Positions 48,193 through 56,126 of a stretch of DNA of 64,000 bases are shown here, piece by piece (the first letter of the stretch is position 1; each line of letters opens with the position of its first letter). The stretch spans positions 186,001 to 250,000 of the forward strand of contig JAFADG010000044.1 of assembly GCA_023425025.1 (NCBI GenBank), read 5' to 3'. Made by a program: the position numbers and the translations under genes. The notes beneath the pieces were generated by a model. The model saw only the letters and a list, made by a program, of their open reading frames with translations. It ran no database searches and was not told the origin of the DNA. The DNA is from Bacillota bacterium (lineage in GTDB: Bacteria; Bacillota; Clostridia; Christensenellales; Aristaeellaceae).

Positions 48193-49011
48193 ATGATGGA
48201 TATATCCAGTGTTGTTGGATTTGTACTCGCCTTTGGCAGCATCGCTTTTGGTTATATGATGGATGGCGGCCAATTGAGAGCGCTATGGATGATCAGTGCC
48301 TTTATTATCACTGTAGGCGGAGCCGTGGGCGCCGTCTTTCTGGCGTATGGCGCAGGTCAGGTGATGCAGCTGCCCAAATTAACGCTGGAGACCTTTATAA
48401 GCCCCAAATCAACTGTCGATAAAACCATTGATCTGCTTGTATCCCTTTCCAAAACAGCCCGTCAGAATGGATTGCTCAGCTTGGAAAAAGCAGTAATGGA
48501 GGACGAGAAAAAAATCGATCCTTTTTTGAAGCGCGGCATTCTGATGATTGTAGATGGCACCGATCCGGAAAAGATTAACGACATTTTGCAAAATGATATA
48601 TATGTCTACGAGCAGAACAAGAGCATCAACATCAGCATGTTTGAAACCATGGGCGCATTTGCTCCCGCATTTGGTATGATTGGAACCATCGTCGGCTTGA
48701 TTCAATTGCTGTCCGCGGGCATGGATGATCCCGCCGCACTGACCAAGGCGATCGGCGTTGCTTTCATTACCACCTTATATGGCAGCTTGGTTGCCAACTG
48801 CTTTTTTCTTCCAGCCGCCACAAAGCTTCGCAGCCGTTTGTCCATATACCGTCTTGAAAAGGAAATGATTATTGAAGCCGTTTGCGCCATCCGAAACGGT
48901 GTCAACCCCAGGGTGCTGCAGGAACAGCTTTCCTCCTATCTGATTTTGGCTTCTGCCAAAAAAGCCAAACAAGGGAAAAATGCCGCTGAGCAAGCGGATC
49001 AATCCGCGTAA
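48193..49011 (+). CDS. motA: Flagellar motor stator protein MotA
   Basis: 272 residues, MotA/PomA family. Four membrane segments, starting ISSVVGFVLAFGSIAFGYMM, then ALWMISAFIITVGGAVGAVF, and the late pair FAPAFGMIGTIVGLIQLL and ALTKAIGVAFITTLYGSLVA. The PTLGMIGT-like FGMIGTIVGLI and GVAFITTLYGS motifs are the stator signature; the large cytoplasmic loop has the FISPKSTVDKTIDLLV torque region. Start ATG at 48193 (a second ATG follows) behind GGGGGAATGT. Works with MotB as a proton or sodium channel. Confidence 0.94.
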   Translation: MMDISSVVGFVLAFGSIAFGYMMDGGQLRALWMISAFIITVGGAVGAVFLAYGAGQVMQLPKLTLETFISPKSTVDKTIDLLVSLSKTARQNGLLSLEKAVMEDEKKIDPFLKRGILMIVDGTDPEKINDILQNDIYVYEQNKSINISMFETMGAFAPAFGMIGTIVGLIQLLSAGMDDPAALTKAIGVAFITTLYGSLVANCFFLPAATKLRSRLSIYRLEKEMIIEAVCAIRNGVNPRVLQEQLSSYLILASAKKAKQGKNAAEQADQSA

Positions 49012-49080
49012 CACGGCGTGCTGTCCGTGAAGCTGTTTTCCCCCATTACATAGTGTTTCTCCGGAAAGGAGCCGTGTTCT

Positions 49081-49929
49081 ATGGGCAAGCGATCTTCGGC
49101 CAATGAAACAAAAATCAATTCCGGACAATGGATTACCACCTATGCCGACTTGATGAACAACCTTTTGGTGTTCTTTATGCTGTTGTATATCATGAGCGTT
49201 ATTGACTTGCAGAAATTCAAGAACTTATCGACAAGCTTTGCGCAGACATTCCTGGGTACCACAGCGGAAACGGGATCCACAAATGCTGGCGAAGGCTCCC
49301 CCAGCAACCTGATCATCACCGATCCCGATATCACTGTTACCCCGGAAGCCTCACCGGGTGTTACGCCGGAAGCATCCTCTACCGTCACCCCAGAATCCTC
49401 TCCCGGCATAACGCCGCGCTTCCCAGTGGGGATAGATGCTGTTTCGTTGGAGGAATATGGCGAATTGTATGACAGAATCAATCTTCTTCTTGAACAGAAG
49501 GGGTATTCTGATTATGTGAATGTTGAAATGAAAAACGATATCATCTATGTCCGGTTTCGGGAGGGCGTTTTCTTTTACCCGGATTCTGCCGAATTAAAGC
49601 CCAGCGGTTACCCCATCATTAAAAACATCAGTAGCATAATCCTCGATTCATATGACCTCATCGGCGGTATCGACATCAGCGGCCACACCGCAAAGGTATC
49701 AAAGGATCCCCCATCCAAAACCAACCTGTTTTCCTGGGACTTATCCACGGACAGGGCATTGACGGTCCTTCGCTATTTGGTTCAGCAGTGTGATTTGCCC
49801 CAAGAGAAGCTCTCTGTAACCGGGTATTCCTGTAACCAACTGTACGTGGAGGGCAGTGCGGAAGAGCAGCTTGCCCAGAACAGGCGTGTGGAAATACGCC
49901 TGACGAGGCTGCTAAAGCCTGTAAACTGA
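49081..49929 (+). CDS. motB: Flagellar motor stator protein MotB
   Basis: 282 residues. One N-terminal membrane segment carrying the ion-binding Asp23 (WITTYADLMNNLLVFFMLLY), a linker with repeated TPEAS units (about residues 80-115: VTPEASPGVTPEASSTVTPE), and an OmpA-type peptidoglycan-binding domain (ISGHTAKVSK, LSTDRALTVLRYLV, NRRVEIRLTRL). The linker is longer and more repetitive than usual. It closes the fliD-fliS-motA-motB unit. CGGAAAGGAGCCGTGTTCT precedes the ATG. Confidence 0.93.
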   Translation: MGKRSSANETKINSGQWITTYADLMNNLLVFFMLLYIMSVIDLQKFKNLSTSFAQTFLGTTAETGSTNAGEGSPSNLIITDPDITVTPEASPGVTPEASSTVTPESSPGITPRFPVGIDAVSLEEYGELYDRINLLLEQKGYSDYVNVEMKNDIIYVRFREGVFFYPDSAELKPSGYPIIKNISSIILDSYDLIGGIDISGHTAKVSKDPPSKTNLFSWDLSTDRALTVLRYLVQQCDLPQEKLSVTGYSCNQLYVEGSAEEQLAQNRRVEIRLTRLLKPVN

Positions 49930-49954
49930 AAAAAATCACGGGGCGATAAAGATC

Positions 49955-49998
49955 AACAGCTGACACTTGCCGGCTATGGCCGCGGTGTCAGCTGTTTT
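49955..49998 (+). terminator. Terminator behind motB
   Basis: Twelve-bp perfect inverted repeat (AACAGCTGACAC and complement) with an 18-base loop followed by TTTT, 26 bp past motB. The sequence from here to 50123 shows no gene. Confidence 0.8.
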
Positions 49999-50123
49999 AT
50001 ATAATGCAATGCAAGAAGAAAAACCTACATGTTACAAAAAAAGCAAAATAGATAGGAAAAAACGCAATCGATTTATGCAATGTCAAAAAATCTTGACAGC
50101 CAAAGAGGTCAATAGAAATTGCC

Positions 50124-50489
50124 TTAATGCCCGGAGGCAATCTTCAAAAGCGTTTGGGTAATGTGCTCTTCCTTGAAAGGCTTCACAATAAACGATTTCG
50201 CGCCGCCCATGATTGCTTCCTTTACCATGGTTTCCTGTCCCATGGCGGAGATCATGACCACCTTGGCGGCTGGGTCAAATGCGCGAATGCCTTTCAGTGC
50301 ATCGATGCCCGTCATATCAGGCATTGTAATATCCATGGTGACAATATCAGGCCTCAGAGCCATATACTTTTCTACTGCCTCCTGCCCGTTTTTTGCTTCA
50401 TCCACCACCATGAAACCGTTCTTGGAAAGAACATTTTTGATGGCCAGTCGCATGAATGCAGCATCATCAACAATCAATACACGAATCAT
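50124..50489 (-). CDS. cheY: Chemotaxis response regulator CheY
   Basis: 121 residues, single receiver domain: acidic pocket LIVDDAAFMR, phospho-acceptor Asp53 (IVTMDITMPDMTG), Ser81 (VMISAMGQ) and Lys103 (FIVKPF). The KNGFMVVDEAKNG and GAKSFIVKPFKEEHI pattern is CheY of Bacillus/Clostridium type, which binds the flagellar switch. It follows the HD-GYP gene after 29 bp. GGAGGAGGTATTTAT precedes the ATG. The nearby chemoreceptor fragment (20624-20824) is not linked. Confidence 0.93.
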   Translation of the reverse strand: MIRVLIVDDAAFMRLAIKNVLSKNGFMVVDEAKNGQEAVEKYMALRPDIVTMDITMPDMTGIDALKGIRAFDPAAKVVMISAMGQETMVKEAIMGGAKSFIVKPFKEEHITQTLLKIASGH

Positions 50490-50518
50490 ATAAATACCTC
50501 CTCCATTGTTAAAGCAGC

Positions 50519-51601
50519 TTATTTGTCAAAACCGATGACCGTTACATTCAACATACGCGGATCGTTGTATAGATCTACAACCTCTGTTGCGGTGTTGATT
50601 CCCTGTTCATTCATGCGTATGATCTGTATCGTCGGCCGCATCAATCCATTGGAATTGTTTTGCACCACTATGCCGCGCAGACCATTGCTAAGAACGATTC
50701 TACTGCCAATCGGGTAAGGCACGATCCTTTTCATGAATGTTGTGACTACCTCAGGATCAAACAATGAACCGGAATTGCCCATGATATGCTCAATCGCCTC
50801 AGAAGGCGAAAGAGCAACGCGGTACGGCCGCTGGGAGGTCAAAGCGTCGTATACGTCGCTGACCGCAATGATTTTCCCCTCCTGGGTCTGCTTATTGGAT
50901 GGCAGGCGCAGCGGATATCCTGTGCCGTCAAACCGTTCGTGATGCGTCAATACAGCGACGATGGATTCGGCGGGCATCTCCCATTGCTTGCGCAGATAAT
51001 CGCTGCCCAGGGTACTGTGCTGCTTCATCTGCTCATATTCGGTATCCGTCAGGGCTCCTGGCTTGCTGATGATGTCTTTGGCTATGAACACCTTTCCAAT
51101 GTCATGCAAAAGCGCGCCCATGCCAAGCTTGTACAGCTTGCGCTGATTCATGCCCAGCGACATGCCCTGAAGGATGGACAGCGCAGCCACGTTTACACAA
51201 TGAAAATAAGTATATTCATCGAAGATCTTGATGTCTGCCATGTTCACCAGCGCGTTTTTGTTGGCAGTAAGCTCTTGGATGATTATCTCAAGATAGTGGC
51301 GCAAGGATAAAAAGGTATTCTTTTGAGCGTCTTCATTCCCGTCTTCAACGCTCGTGAAAAAAGTCTTCAACGCGTTAACGGCGTTATAGCGCAGCCGCTT
51401 GCTCAACAAGCCCATATCATCCGTCAAGTCGGCATCACAATCGACAATGTATGCACCTTCATGCTCGGCGATTTGAATCTTCGCGATGTTGGAAGCAGAC
51501 AAAACATGACCGCAGGGAAGCAGCAGTTCCCCATGCGATCCTTGCAGGTCCATTGCCAATATCATGCCAGGCTTCAGGTTCTGAGGCTTAACAAACAGCA
51601 T
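50519..51601 (-). CDS. HD-GYP domain cyclic-di-GMP phosphodiesterase
   Basis: 360 residues. Residues 1-120 are a variable N-terminal region (FVKPQNLKPGMILAMDLQGS) typical of PilZ-less DUF3391-like heads. The catalytic HD-GYP domain shows HDIGK (166-170), a THHERFDGTGYP block (219-230) and IIAVSDVYDALTSQRPYR; all metal and GYP residues are present, so c-di-GMP hydrolysis is expected. A 75-residue C-terminal tail (IGSRIVLSNGLRGIVVQNN) is a small beta domain. It pairs with cheY between the stator and flagellin genes, suggesting control of motility versus attachment. Confidence 0.92.
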   Translation of the reverse strand: MLFVKPQNLKPGMILAMDLQGSHGELLLPCGHVLSASNIAKIQIAEHEGAYIVDCDADLTDDMGLLSKRLRYNAVNALKTFFTSVEDGNEDAQKNTFLSLRHYLEIIIQELTANKNALVNMADIKIFDEYTYFHCVNVAALSILQGMSLGMNQRKLYKLGMGALLHDIGKVFIAKDIISKPGALTDTEYEQMKQHSTLGSDYLRKQWEMPAESIVAVLTHHERFDGTGYPLRLPSNKQTQEGKIIAVSDVYDALTSQRPYRVALSPSEAIEHIMGNSGSLFDPEVVTTFMKRIVPYPIGSRIVLSNGLRGIVVQNNSNGLMRPTIQIIRMNEQGINTATEVVDLYNDPRMLNVTVIGFDK

Positions 51602-51776
51602 AACACCATTCCGTCTGCAATCATGTATTAAATAACCGGCAGGACACTCCCATTGGGCGGTGCATAATGATTTGTGCCTTACACATTATGGACCATCAAA
51701 GTATGCCGCAGACACATATAAACCTTTATGGTGCACAAAATACTTTGAAACGACATTATTATACAGTAAAAACCAA

Positions 51777-51842
51777 TTGCCGTCCATACGGAAATGTTGC
51801 CGCAAAGCATTTTTGCTGCATTATTTCCGTATGGACGGGCAA
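51777..51842. other. Long hairpin between HD-GYP and flagellin genes
   Basis: A 16-bp perfect inverted repeat (CCGTCCATACGGAAAT at 51780-51795, complement at 51823-51838), extended by three further pairs across a 1-base bulge. The centre contains a smaller GCAAA/TTTGC hairpin. On the plus strand A-residues, not T, follow. It stands between a divergent gene pair. The interval 51602-51986 holds no gene; a terminator, regulatory RNA element or repeat remnant are possible. Confidence 0.55.
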
Positions 51843-51986
51843 AAAAATGTGCGCATGATCATTCCCAATTTTTCAACGTGTCAGGCCGGCTTTACAAGCA
51901 CGGTTATCCGCACAGCATGCACGCCCTGCCGGCAAGCGGTCCGCTTATGCCGCTTTGCGTGTATTGCTGTGCGGATTCTTGTCAGC

Positions 51987-52820
51987 TTACTGGAGGAGCT
52001 GCAGAACACCCTGGGGCTGGGCGTTGGCCTGGGCCAGCATCGCCTGGGCAGCCTGGAGCAGAATGTTGTTCTTGGTGTAGGACATCATCTCTTCCGCCAT
52101 ATCCACATCGCGGATGCGGGATTCGGCGGCCTGCAGGTTCTCCTTGGTGGTGGACATGTTGTTGGCGGCATGCTCCAACTGGTTCTGCTGGGCGCCGTAG
52201 GAGGCGCGAAGGGTGTTGATCTGGGTGATGGCAGCTTCCACCTCATCAGACTCAATACCAACCGCGTTGGTGTAATTATTGTTTGCGGCCTTTGTATCAG
52301 TTACAAGACTATACACATCATCAACAGTGGAGGTACTTGCCGCCAGTGTCGCGTCATCAATAGTGATCTCCTGACCCGCACCTTCACCATATGCAATGGT
52401 AGTATCGGTTTTGAAAACCTCAATGCCATTGAACTTGGTATTCTCGAAGATGTCTTCAATTGCCGTACCCAGGGCAGACATTTCCGAACCAATGTTGGCC
52501 TGGTCGGTGGTGCTGTAGGTTCCGTTCTGCACCTGCACGGACAGTTCCTTCAACCGCACGAGCATGTCGGACACTTCATTCAAAGCGCCTTCAGCGGTTT
52601 GCAGGTAAGATACGCCGTCCTGTGCGTTGCGGGTAGCCTGGGTCAGCCCCTTGATCTGACTGCGCATTTTTTCGGAAATGGACAGACCGGCCGCATCGTC
52701 CGCAGCACGGTTGATCCGGTAGCCGCTGGACAGCTTTTCCATGGAACGGTTGGTCGCGACGGTGTTGGTGTTGTACTGCCGGTAGGTGTTCATGGCCGAA
52801 ATATTATGGCTGATACGCAT
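51987..52820 (-). CDS. Flagellin, second tandem copy
   Basis: 277 residues, short flagellin with only the D0/D1 domains and a small variable centre. N-terminal MRISHNISAMNTYRQYNTNT and C-terminal MLAQANAQPQGVLQLLQ are the conserved filament-forming helices. The variable part is about residues 160-215 (TDTTIAYGEGAGQEITIDDA). It is nearly identical in both ends to the copy at 52906-53736. AAGGAGGAAAAATCC precedes the ATG. No SigD promoter is seen in the 85-bp gap before it, so it is probably cotranscribed with the first copy; a hairpin with a GGA loop lies in that gap. Confidence 0.93.
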   Translation of the reverse strand: MRISHNISAMNTYRQYNTNTVATNRSMEKLSSGYRINRAADDAAGLSISEKMRSQIKGLTQATRNAQDGVSYLQTAEGALNEVSDMLVRLKELSVQVQNGTYSTTDQANIGSEMSALGTAIEDIFENTKFNGIEVFKTDTTIAYGEGAGQEITIDDATLAASTSTVDDVYSLVTDTKAANNNYTNAVGIESDEVEAAITQINTLRASYGAQQNQLEHAANNMSTTKENLQAAESRIRDVDMAEEMMSYTKNNILLQAAQAMLAQANAQPQGVLQLLQ

Positions 52821-52845
52821 GGATTTTTCCTCCTTGAATCATTCC

Positions 52846-52869
52846 CATGGAAGAATCCTTTCCTCCATG
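52846..52869 (-). promoter_or_regulatory. Possible CsrA-binding hairpin before second flagellin
   Basis: On the minus strand CATGGAG ... TTCCATG (7 pairs, one G-T) exposes AAAGGATTC in the loop, like the GGA loops bound by CsrA, and a second GGA lies in the ribosome site 20 bp downstream. CsrA is encoded 1.1 kb upstream. Only a structural inference. Confidence 0.4.
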
Positions 52870-52905
52870 TTTTTTATTGCTGAAAGATCATACTAGGCGG
52901 CTTTG

Positions 52906-53736
52906 TTATTGCAGCAGCTGGAGAACGCCCTGGGGCTGTGCGTTGGCCTGAGCCAGCATTGCCTGAGCCGCCTGGAGCAGGATGTTGTTCTTGGTGTAGG
53001 ACATCATTTCTTCGGCCATGTCCACATCGCGAATACGGGATTCGGCAGCCTGCAGGTTTTCCTTGGTGGTGGCCATGTTGTTGGAAGCATGCTCCAACTG
53101 ATTCTGCTGGGCGCCGTAGGTGGCGCGGAGGGTATTGATCTGGGTGATCGCGGCTTCGACATCATCCGATTCCACAAGCAATGCGGCTTCGTCGTCATTG
53201 TCGGCGGCTTGCGTCAGGCCCACCAACGTGTTTACATCGCCGACAGTAGTGTCGGAACCCAATTCCGCTTTTGCAATGGTGATGTCTTGATCAGCGCCTT
53301 CGCCGTAGGCAATGGTCGTGGTGGTGTTGAAAACCTCAATGCCGTTGAATTTGGTGTTCGTGAAAATATCTTGGATTGCTGTGCCCAAAGCCGACATTTC
53401 CGAACCGATGTTGGCCTGGTCGGTGGTGCTGTAGGTGCCGTTTTGCACCTGCACGGACAGTTCCTTTAACCGTACGAGCATGTCGGATACTTCGTTGAGC
53501 GCGCCTTCCGCCGTCTGCAGCAGGGACACGCCGTCCTGGGCGTTGCGGGTGGCCTGGGTCAAACCCTTGATCTGGCTGCGCATTTTTTCGGAAATGGACA
53601 GGCCGGCCGCATCGTCCGCAGCACGGTTGATCCGGTAGCCGCTGGACAGCTTTTCCATGGAGCGGTTGGTGGCAACGGTATTGGTGTTGTACTGCCGGTA
53701 GGTGTTCATAGCCGAGATGTTGTGGCTGATACGCAT
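52906..53736 (-). CDS. hag: Flagellin, first tandem copy
   Basis: 276 residues. Same layout as the downstream copy: ends conserved (NRSMEKLSSGYRINRAADDA, QINTLRATYGAQQNQLEHA), variable core about residues 160-212 (AKAELGSDTTVGDVNTLV). It has the better promoter: a SigD site at 53868-53894 and a leader of roughly 125 nt. CAAGGAGGAAATACCC precedes the ATG; the GGA in this site could be bound by CsrA. csrA and fliW lie directly upstream. Filament subunit, secreted through FlhA/FlhB. Confidence 0.95.
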   Translation of the reverse strand: MRISHNISAMNTYRQYNTNTVATNRSMEKLSSGYRINRAADDAAGLSISEKMRSQIKGLTQATRNAQDGVSLLQTAEGALNEVSDMLVRLKELSVQVQNGTYSTTDQANIGSEMSALGTAIQDIFTNTKFNGIEVFNTTTTIAYGEGADQDITIAKAELGSDTTVGDVNTLVGLTQAADNDDEAALLVESDDVEAAITQINTLRATYGAQQNQLEHASNNMATTKENLQAAESRIRDVDMAEEMMSYTKNNILLQAAQAMLAQANAQPQGVLQLLQ

Positions 53737-53867
53737 GGGGTATTTCCTCCTTGAATTTTACGCTGCAGAAATCCATTTCCACAGTTTTTATTTGCAAAGC
53801 CGGCTTGCACGTACGCTGCATAGCGGCTTGTGCTCGGATGAAAGCAGGCATAGCCTGTACATATGAT

Positions 53868-53894
53868 ATTTCGGCTTATTTGGGAGAAAGTTTA
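53868..53894 (-). promoter_or_regulatory. SigD-type promoter for the flagellin genes
   Basis: On the minus strand TAAA (53894-53891), 15-bp spacer and GCCGAAAT (53875-53868); seven of eight bases fit the GCCGATAT-like -10 box. It overlaps the 3' end and stop of csrA. Confidence 0.7.
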
Positions 53895-54121
53895 TTTTTC
53901 GGAAGTTTATTTTTGAGAACCTCCAGCGCCTGCGCGCCGCCGGAAAGATCAGCCTCCAGGTTGCTCTTTTCCGTATCCATCACTTCGCTGCGCATGATGC
54001 GCACGCTTCTTGGCGCTTCGATACCCACTTTGATCTTGTCACCGCTGACTTCCAGAATGATGACCTTGATGTCGTCGCCAATCAAAAAGCTGTCTCCTGG
54101 CTGCCTTGTGATTACCAGCAT
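53876..54121 (-). CDS. csrA: Translational regulator CsrA
   Basis: 81 residues. MLVITRQPGDSFLIGDDIKV and the GIEAPRSVRIMRSEV core are the CsrA beta-strand fold that binds GGA motifs in mRNA leaders; the C-terminal tail (NLEADLSGGAQALEVLKNK) is extended. In Bacillus, CsrA represses flagellin translation and is released by FliW. The ATG at 54119-54121 is chosen over a GTG 6 bp upstream. It follows fliW directly (overlap of stop and start region), and its end overlaps the flagellin promoter. Confidence 0.95.
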   Translation of the reverse strand: MLVITRQPGDSFLIGDDIKVIILEVSGDKIKVGIEAPRSVRIMRSEVMDTEKSNLEADLSGGAQALEVLKNKLPKNKLSPK

Positions 54122-54123
54122 GC

Positions 54124-54561
54124 TCACCCCGCCCTTTCCTGGTCGAACAGGCGGAAGCGGACAGGATAATCCGTGTTCTCCAGCATCACCTGCATGCCCA
54201 GGCGCTCCTTAAAGTGGATGATCACCGGGCTTTTCAAGTTTACTGTAGCGGCGCTGACATTTTCGGGGATAACCGCGATAACAAAGATGCTAAGCTCTTC
54301 CAGGGAAGAAGCCTTCAGCTTTTTCAGGACCTCTTCCGGTACGATGGGCGCGTAATCCTCCAGAAACAGAAAAGGATCAAGAATGATGAATCTGGGGGTC
54401 TGGGCCTGCGTGCACTGCAGCTGCATGATGCCGGCCTTGGAGTTTGTATTCAAAACAACAAACTGCTTGCTGTTCTCGAAAGCGTAAACCCCTTCCGGGA
54501 ATTCAATGATGTCCTCGTCATTGACCGTCACAAAGTCGTAGTCCTTTGTGTGGATCAGCAT
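54124..54561 (-). CDS. fliW: Flagellar assembly factor FliW
   Basis: 145 residues. GVYAFENSKQFVVLNTNSKA, FIILDPFLFLEDYAPI and PVIIHFKERLGMQVMLENTDYP are the FliW signature. FliW binds flagellin and CsrA by turns, coupling flagellin secretion to its translation. CAGGAGGAGAAGGAA precedes the ATG; the downstream csrA start is 2 bp past its stop. Normal length. Confidence 0.96.
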   Translation of the reverse strand: MLIHTKDYDFVTVNDEDIIEFPEGVYAFENSKQFVVLNTNSKAGIMQLQCTQAQTPRFIILDPFLFLEDYAPIVPEEVLKKLKASSLEELSIFVIAVIPENVSAATVNLKSPVIIHFKERLGMQVMLENTDYPVRFRLFDQERAG

Positions 54562-54616
54562 TTCCTTCTCCTCCTGGATGCATATGCGCTGCGTTTTCCG
54601 GGTTCATTCCCGCTGG

Positions 54617-55111
54617 CTACTGTTTCTCAGTATGGTATTTTACCGAATACGGTACATAGGTAAATTCCATTTTGTGCGGGGTCCAGGTGATTTCGATTTT
54701 ATCCTTGGTAAACTGGACCTTCACATCCCCGCCGCTCCAACTGGTCTTGGGCTTGGCTGCCGGCAAAAACGCAAGCTGCATCTGCACCGGTACTTGTCCC
54801 TGCTGCGCTACCAGCTGCGACATGGTCACCGCATCCGGGCCTGTCATGGCGGTCTTTTCCTTGGCATAACGGCCGGCCGCTTCCAGTGCGGCTTCCTTTC
54901 CCTGCTGAATCTGATCGCTTGCCTGGCTTTGAATGCTCTTGATATTAATGGAATCAAAAAACTGTTTGTTGTCCAATTCAAGACGCAACGGGTCATTCTC
55001 GATCTGCATCTGGCCATGCGTGATCGATATCTGCATCTCCGGCGGCGTACGCTTGTATATAAGCTGTGCCGGCGTAATGTCGTACATCAACTGAACTCTT
55101 TCGATCCTCAT
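54617..55111 (-). CDS. DUF6470 (YviE-like) protein
   Basis: About 164 residues. RIERVQLMYDITPAQLIYKR, IEITWTPHKMEFTYVPYSV and the acidic middle match the YviE/DUF6470 family, conserved between flgL and fliW in Bacillota; its function is not established. Two ATGs six bases apart can serve as start (55117 or 55111); AGGTGATGAGG favours the second. It is the last gene before fliW in the late flagellar operon. Confidence 0.85.
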   Translation of the reverse strand: MRIERVQLMYDITPAQLIYKRTPPEMQISITHGQMQIENDPLRLELDNKQFFDSINIKSIQSQASDQIQQGKEAALEAAGRYAKEKTAMTGPDAVTMSQLVAQQGQVPVQMQLAFLPAAKPKTSWSGGDVKVQFTKDKIEITWTPHKMEFTYVPYSVKYHTEKQ

Positions 55112-55137
55112 CCTCATCACCTACATCATTTGCATTG

Positions 55138-56103
55138 TCAGCTCAGATAATCAAGCAGGGAAGGCTGCAATATCTTCGTGCCCATCTGCAGGCAGGCATT
55201 GTACACCAGTTCCTGCTGGGAGAACTGCATAATCCCCTCCTCCAGGCTCAATACTTCCAGAGCATTTTGCTTGGTAGATGCCGCAATCTTCTCCCTGTCC
55301 AGCCGGTCATTGAAAAAAGAAATATAATTTGCCTTTTCCCCGATGCCCACATACTGCATGCGGATATCGTTCGACTTGGCCTCCAGCTTTTGGGTATACA
55401 GATCGATATTGGTCAGGTCCCCGCTTTCCAGCTTATCGGCGATCTCCCCGAGCAGCTGATACAGGTTGTTGGGAATCCCATTCCCATCCATCCCTGTGCC
55501 CAGCAGCGCGGCGCCGGAATATGCCGTATCCAACGCAGACTGAGGAACAACCACACCGCTGCTGATCGTCATGCCAAGGCCGATATCCACATACCGGCTT
55601 TCCGAGCCGAAGGTTCCTGTATCCACATTCTGGCCATGATACTGAAGATTTCCCGACCCATCCAGGGAGAATGGAACCTCCTCAAAGCCCTCGCCGCCGA
55701 AAACATACTTGTCGGAATATTTGGCGTTGGCCGCGCCAAGTATCATTTCCTGATGGCTGCGCAGTGATGCGGCAATAACCTTGCGGGCCGTCTCGTCGCT
55801 TGTACCGGTGATCCCCTGCATCACCTGGGTAAACGATTCGGTGACCGTATCGTTGATGGTGGAAAGGGAAACTTCGGCTTCGTCCAGCAGACCCTGGCTG
55901 TCATCCAGCGTTTTGCCGTACATGTCGATGCGGGCCAATTGCTTGCGGACACCGAAGGCGGCAAGAGCAGCGGCCGGATCGTCCGACATTTTCAGGAACT
56001 TCCGCTGGGCGGTGACCTTTGTGTTCAGGTCGGTCAGTTCCTTGGTGTTCCTGTTCAGGTTCTTCAGATAATTGTTGGTGATCATGGCGTTGGTCAGGCG
56101 CAT
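55138..56103 (-). CDS. flgL: Hook-filament junction protein FlgL (HAP3)
   Basis: 321 residues. MRLTNAMITNNYLKNLNRNT opens with the flagellin-like N-helix, followed by KFLKMSDDPAAALAAFGVRK (the FlgL motif S-D-D-P) and a C-terminal helix (LQMGTKILQPSLLDYLS). It joins hook to filament together with FlgK, whose gene precedes it by 23 bp. GGGAGGTGAAGGGAA precedes the ATG. Confidence 0.94.
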   Translation of the reverse strand: MRLTNAMITNNYLKNLNRNTKELTDLNTKVTAQRKFLKMSDDPAAALAAFGVRKQLARIDMYGKTLDDSQGLLDEAEVSLSTINDTVTESFTQVMQGITGTSDETARKVIAASLRSHQEMILGAANAKYSDKYVFGGEGFEEVPFSLDGSGNLQYHGQNVDTGTFGSESRYVDIGLGMTISSGVVVPQSALDTAYSGAALLGTGMDGNGIPNNLYQLLGEIADKLESGDLTNIDLYTQKLEAKSNDIRMQYVGIGEKANYISFFNDRLDREKIAASTKQNALEVLSLEEGIMQFSQQELVYNACLQMGTKILQPSLLDYLS

Positions 56104-56126
56104 TTCCCTTCACCTCCCTTTATGGC

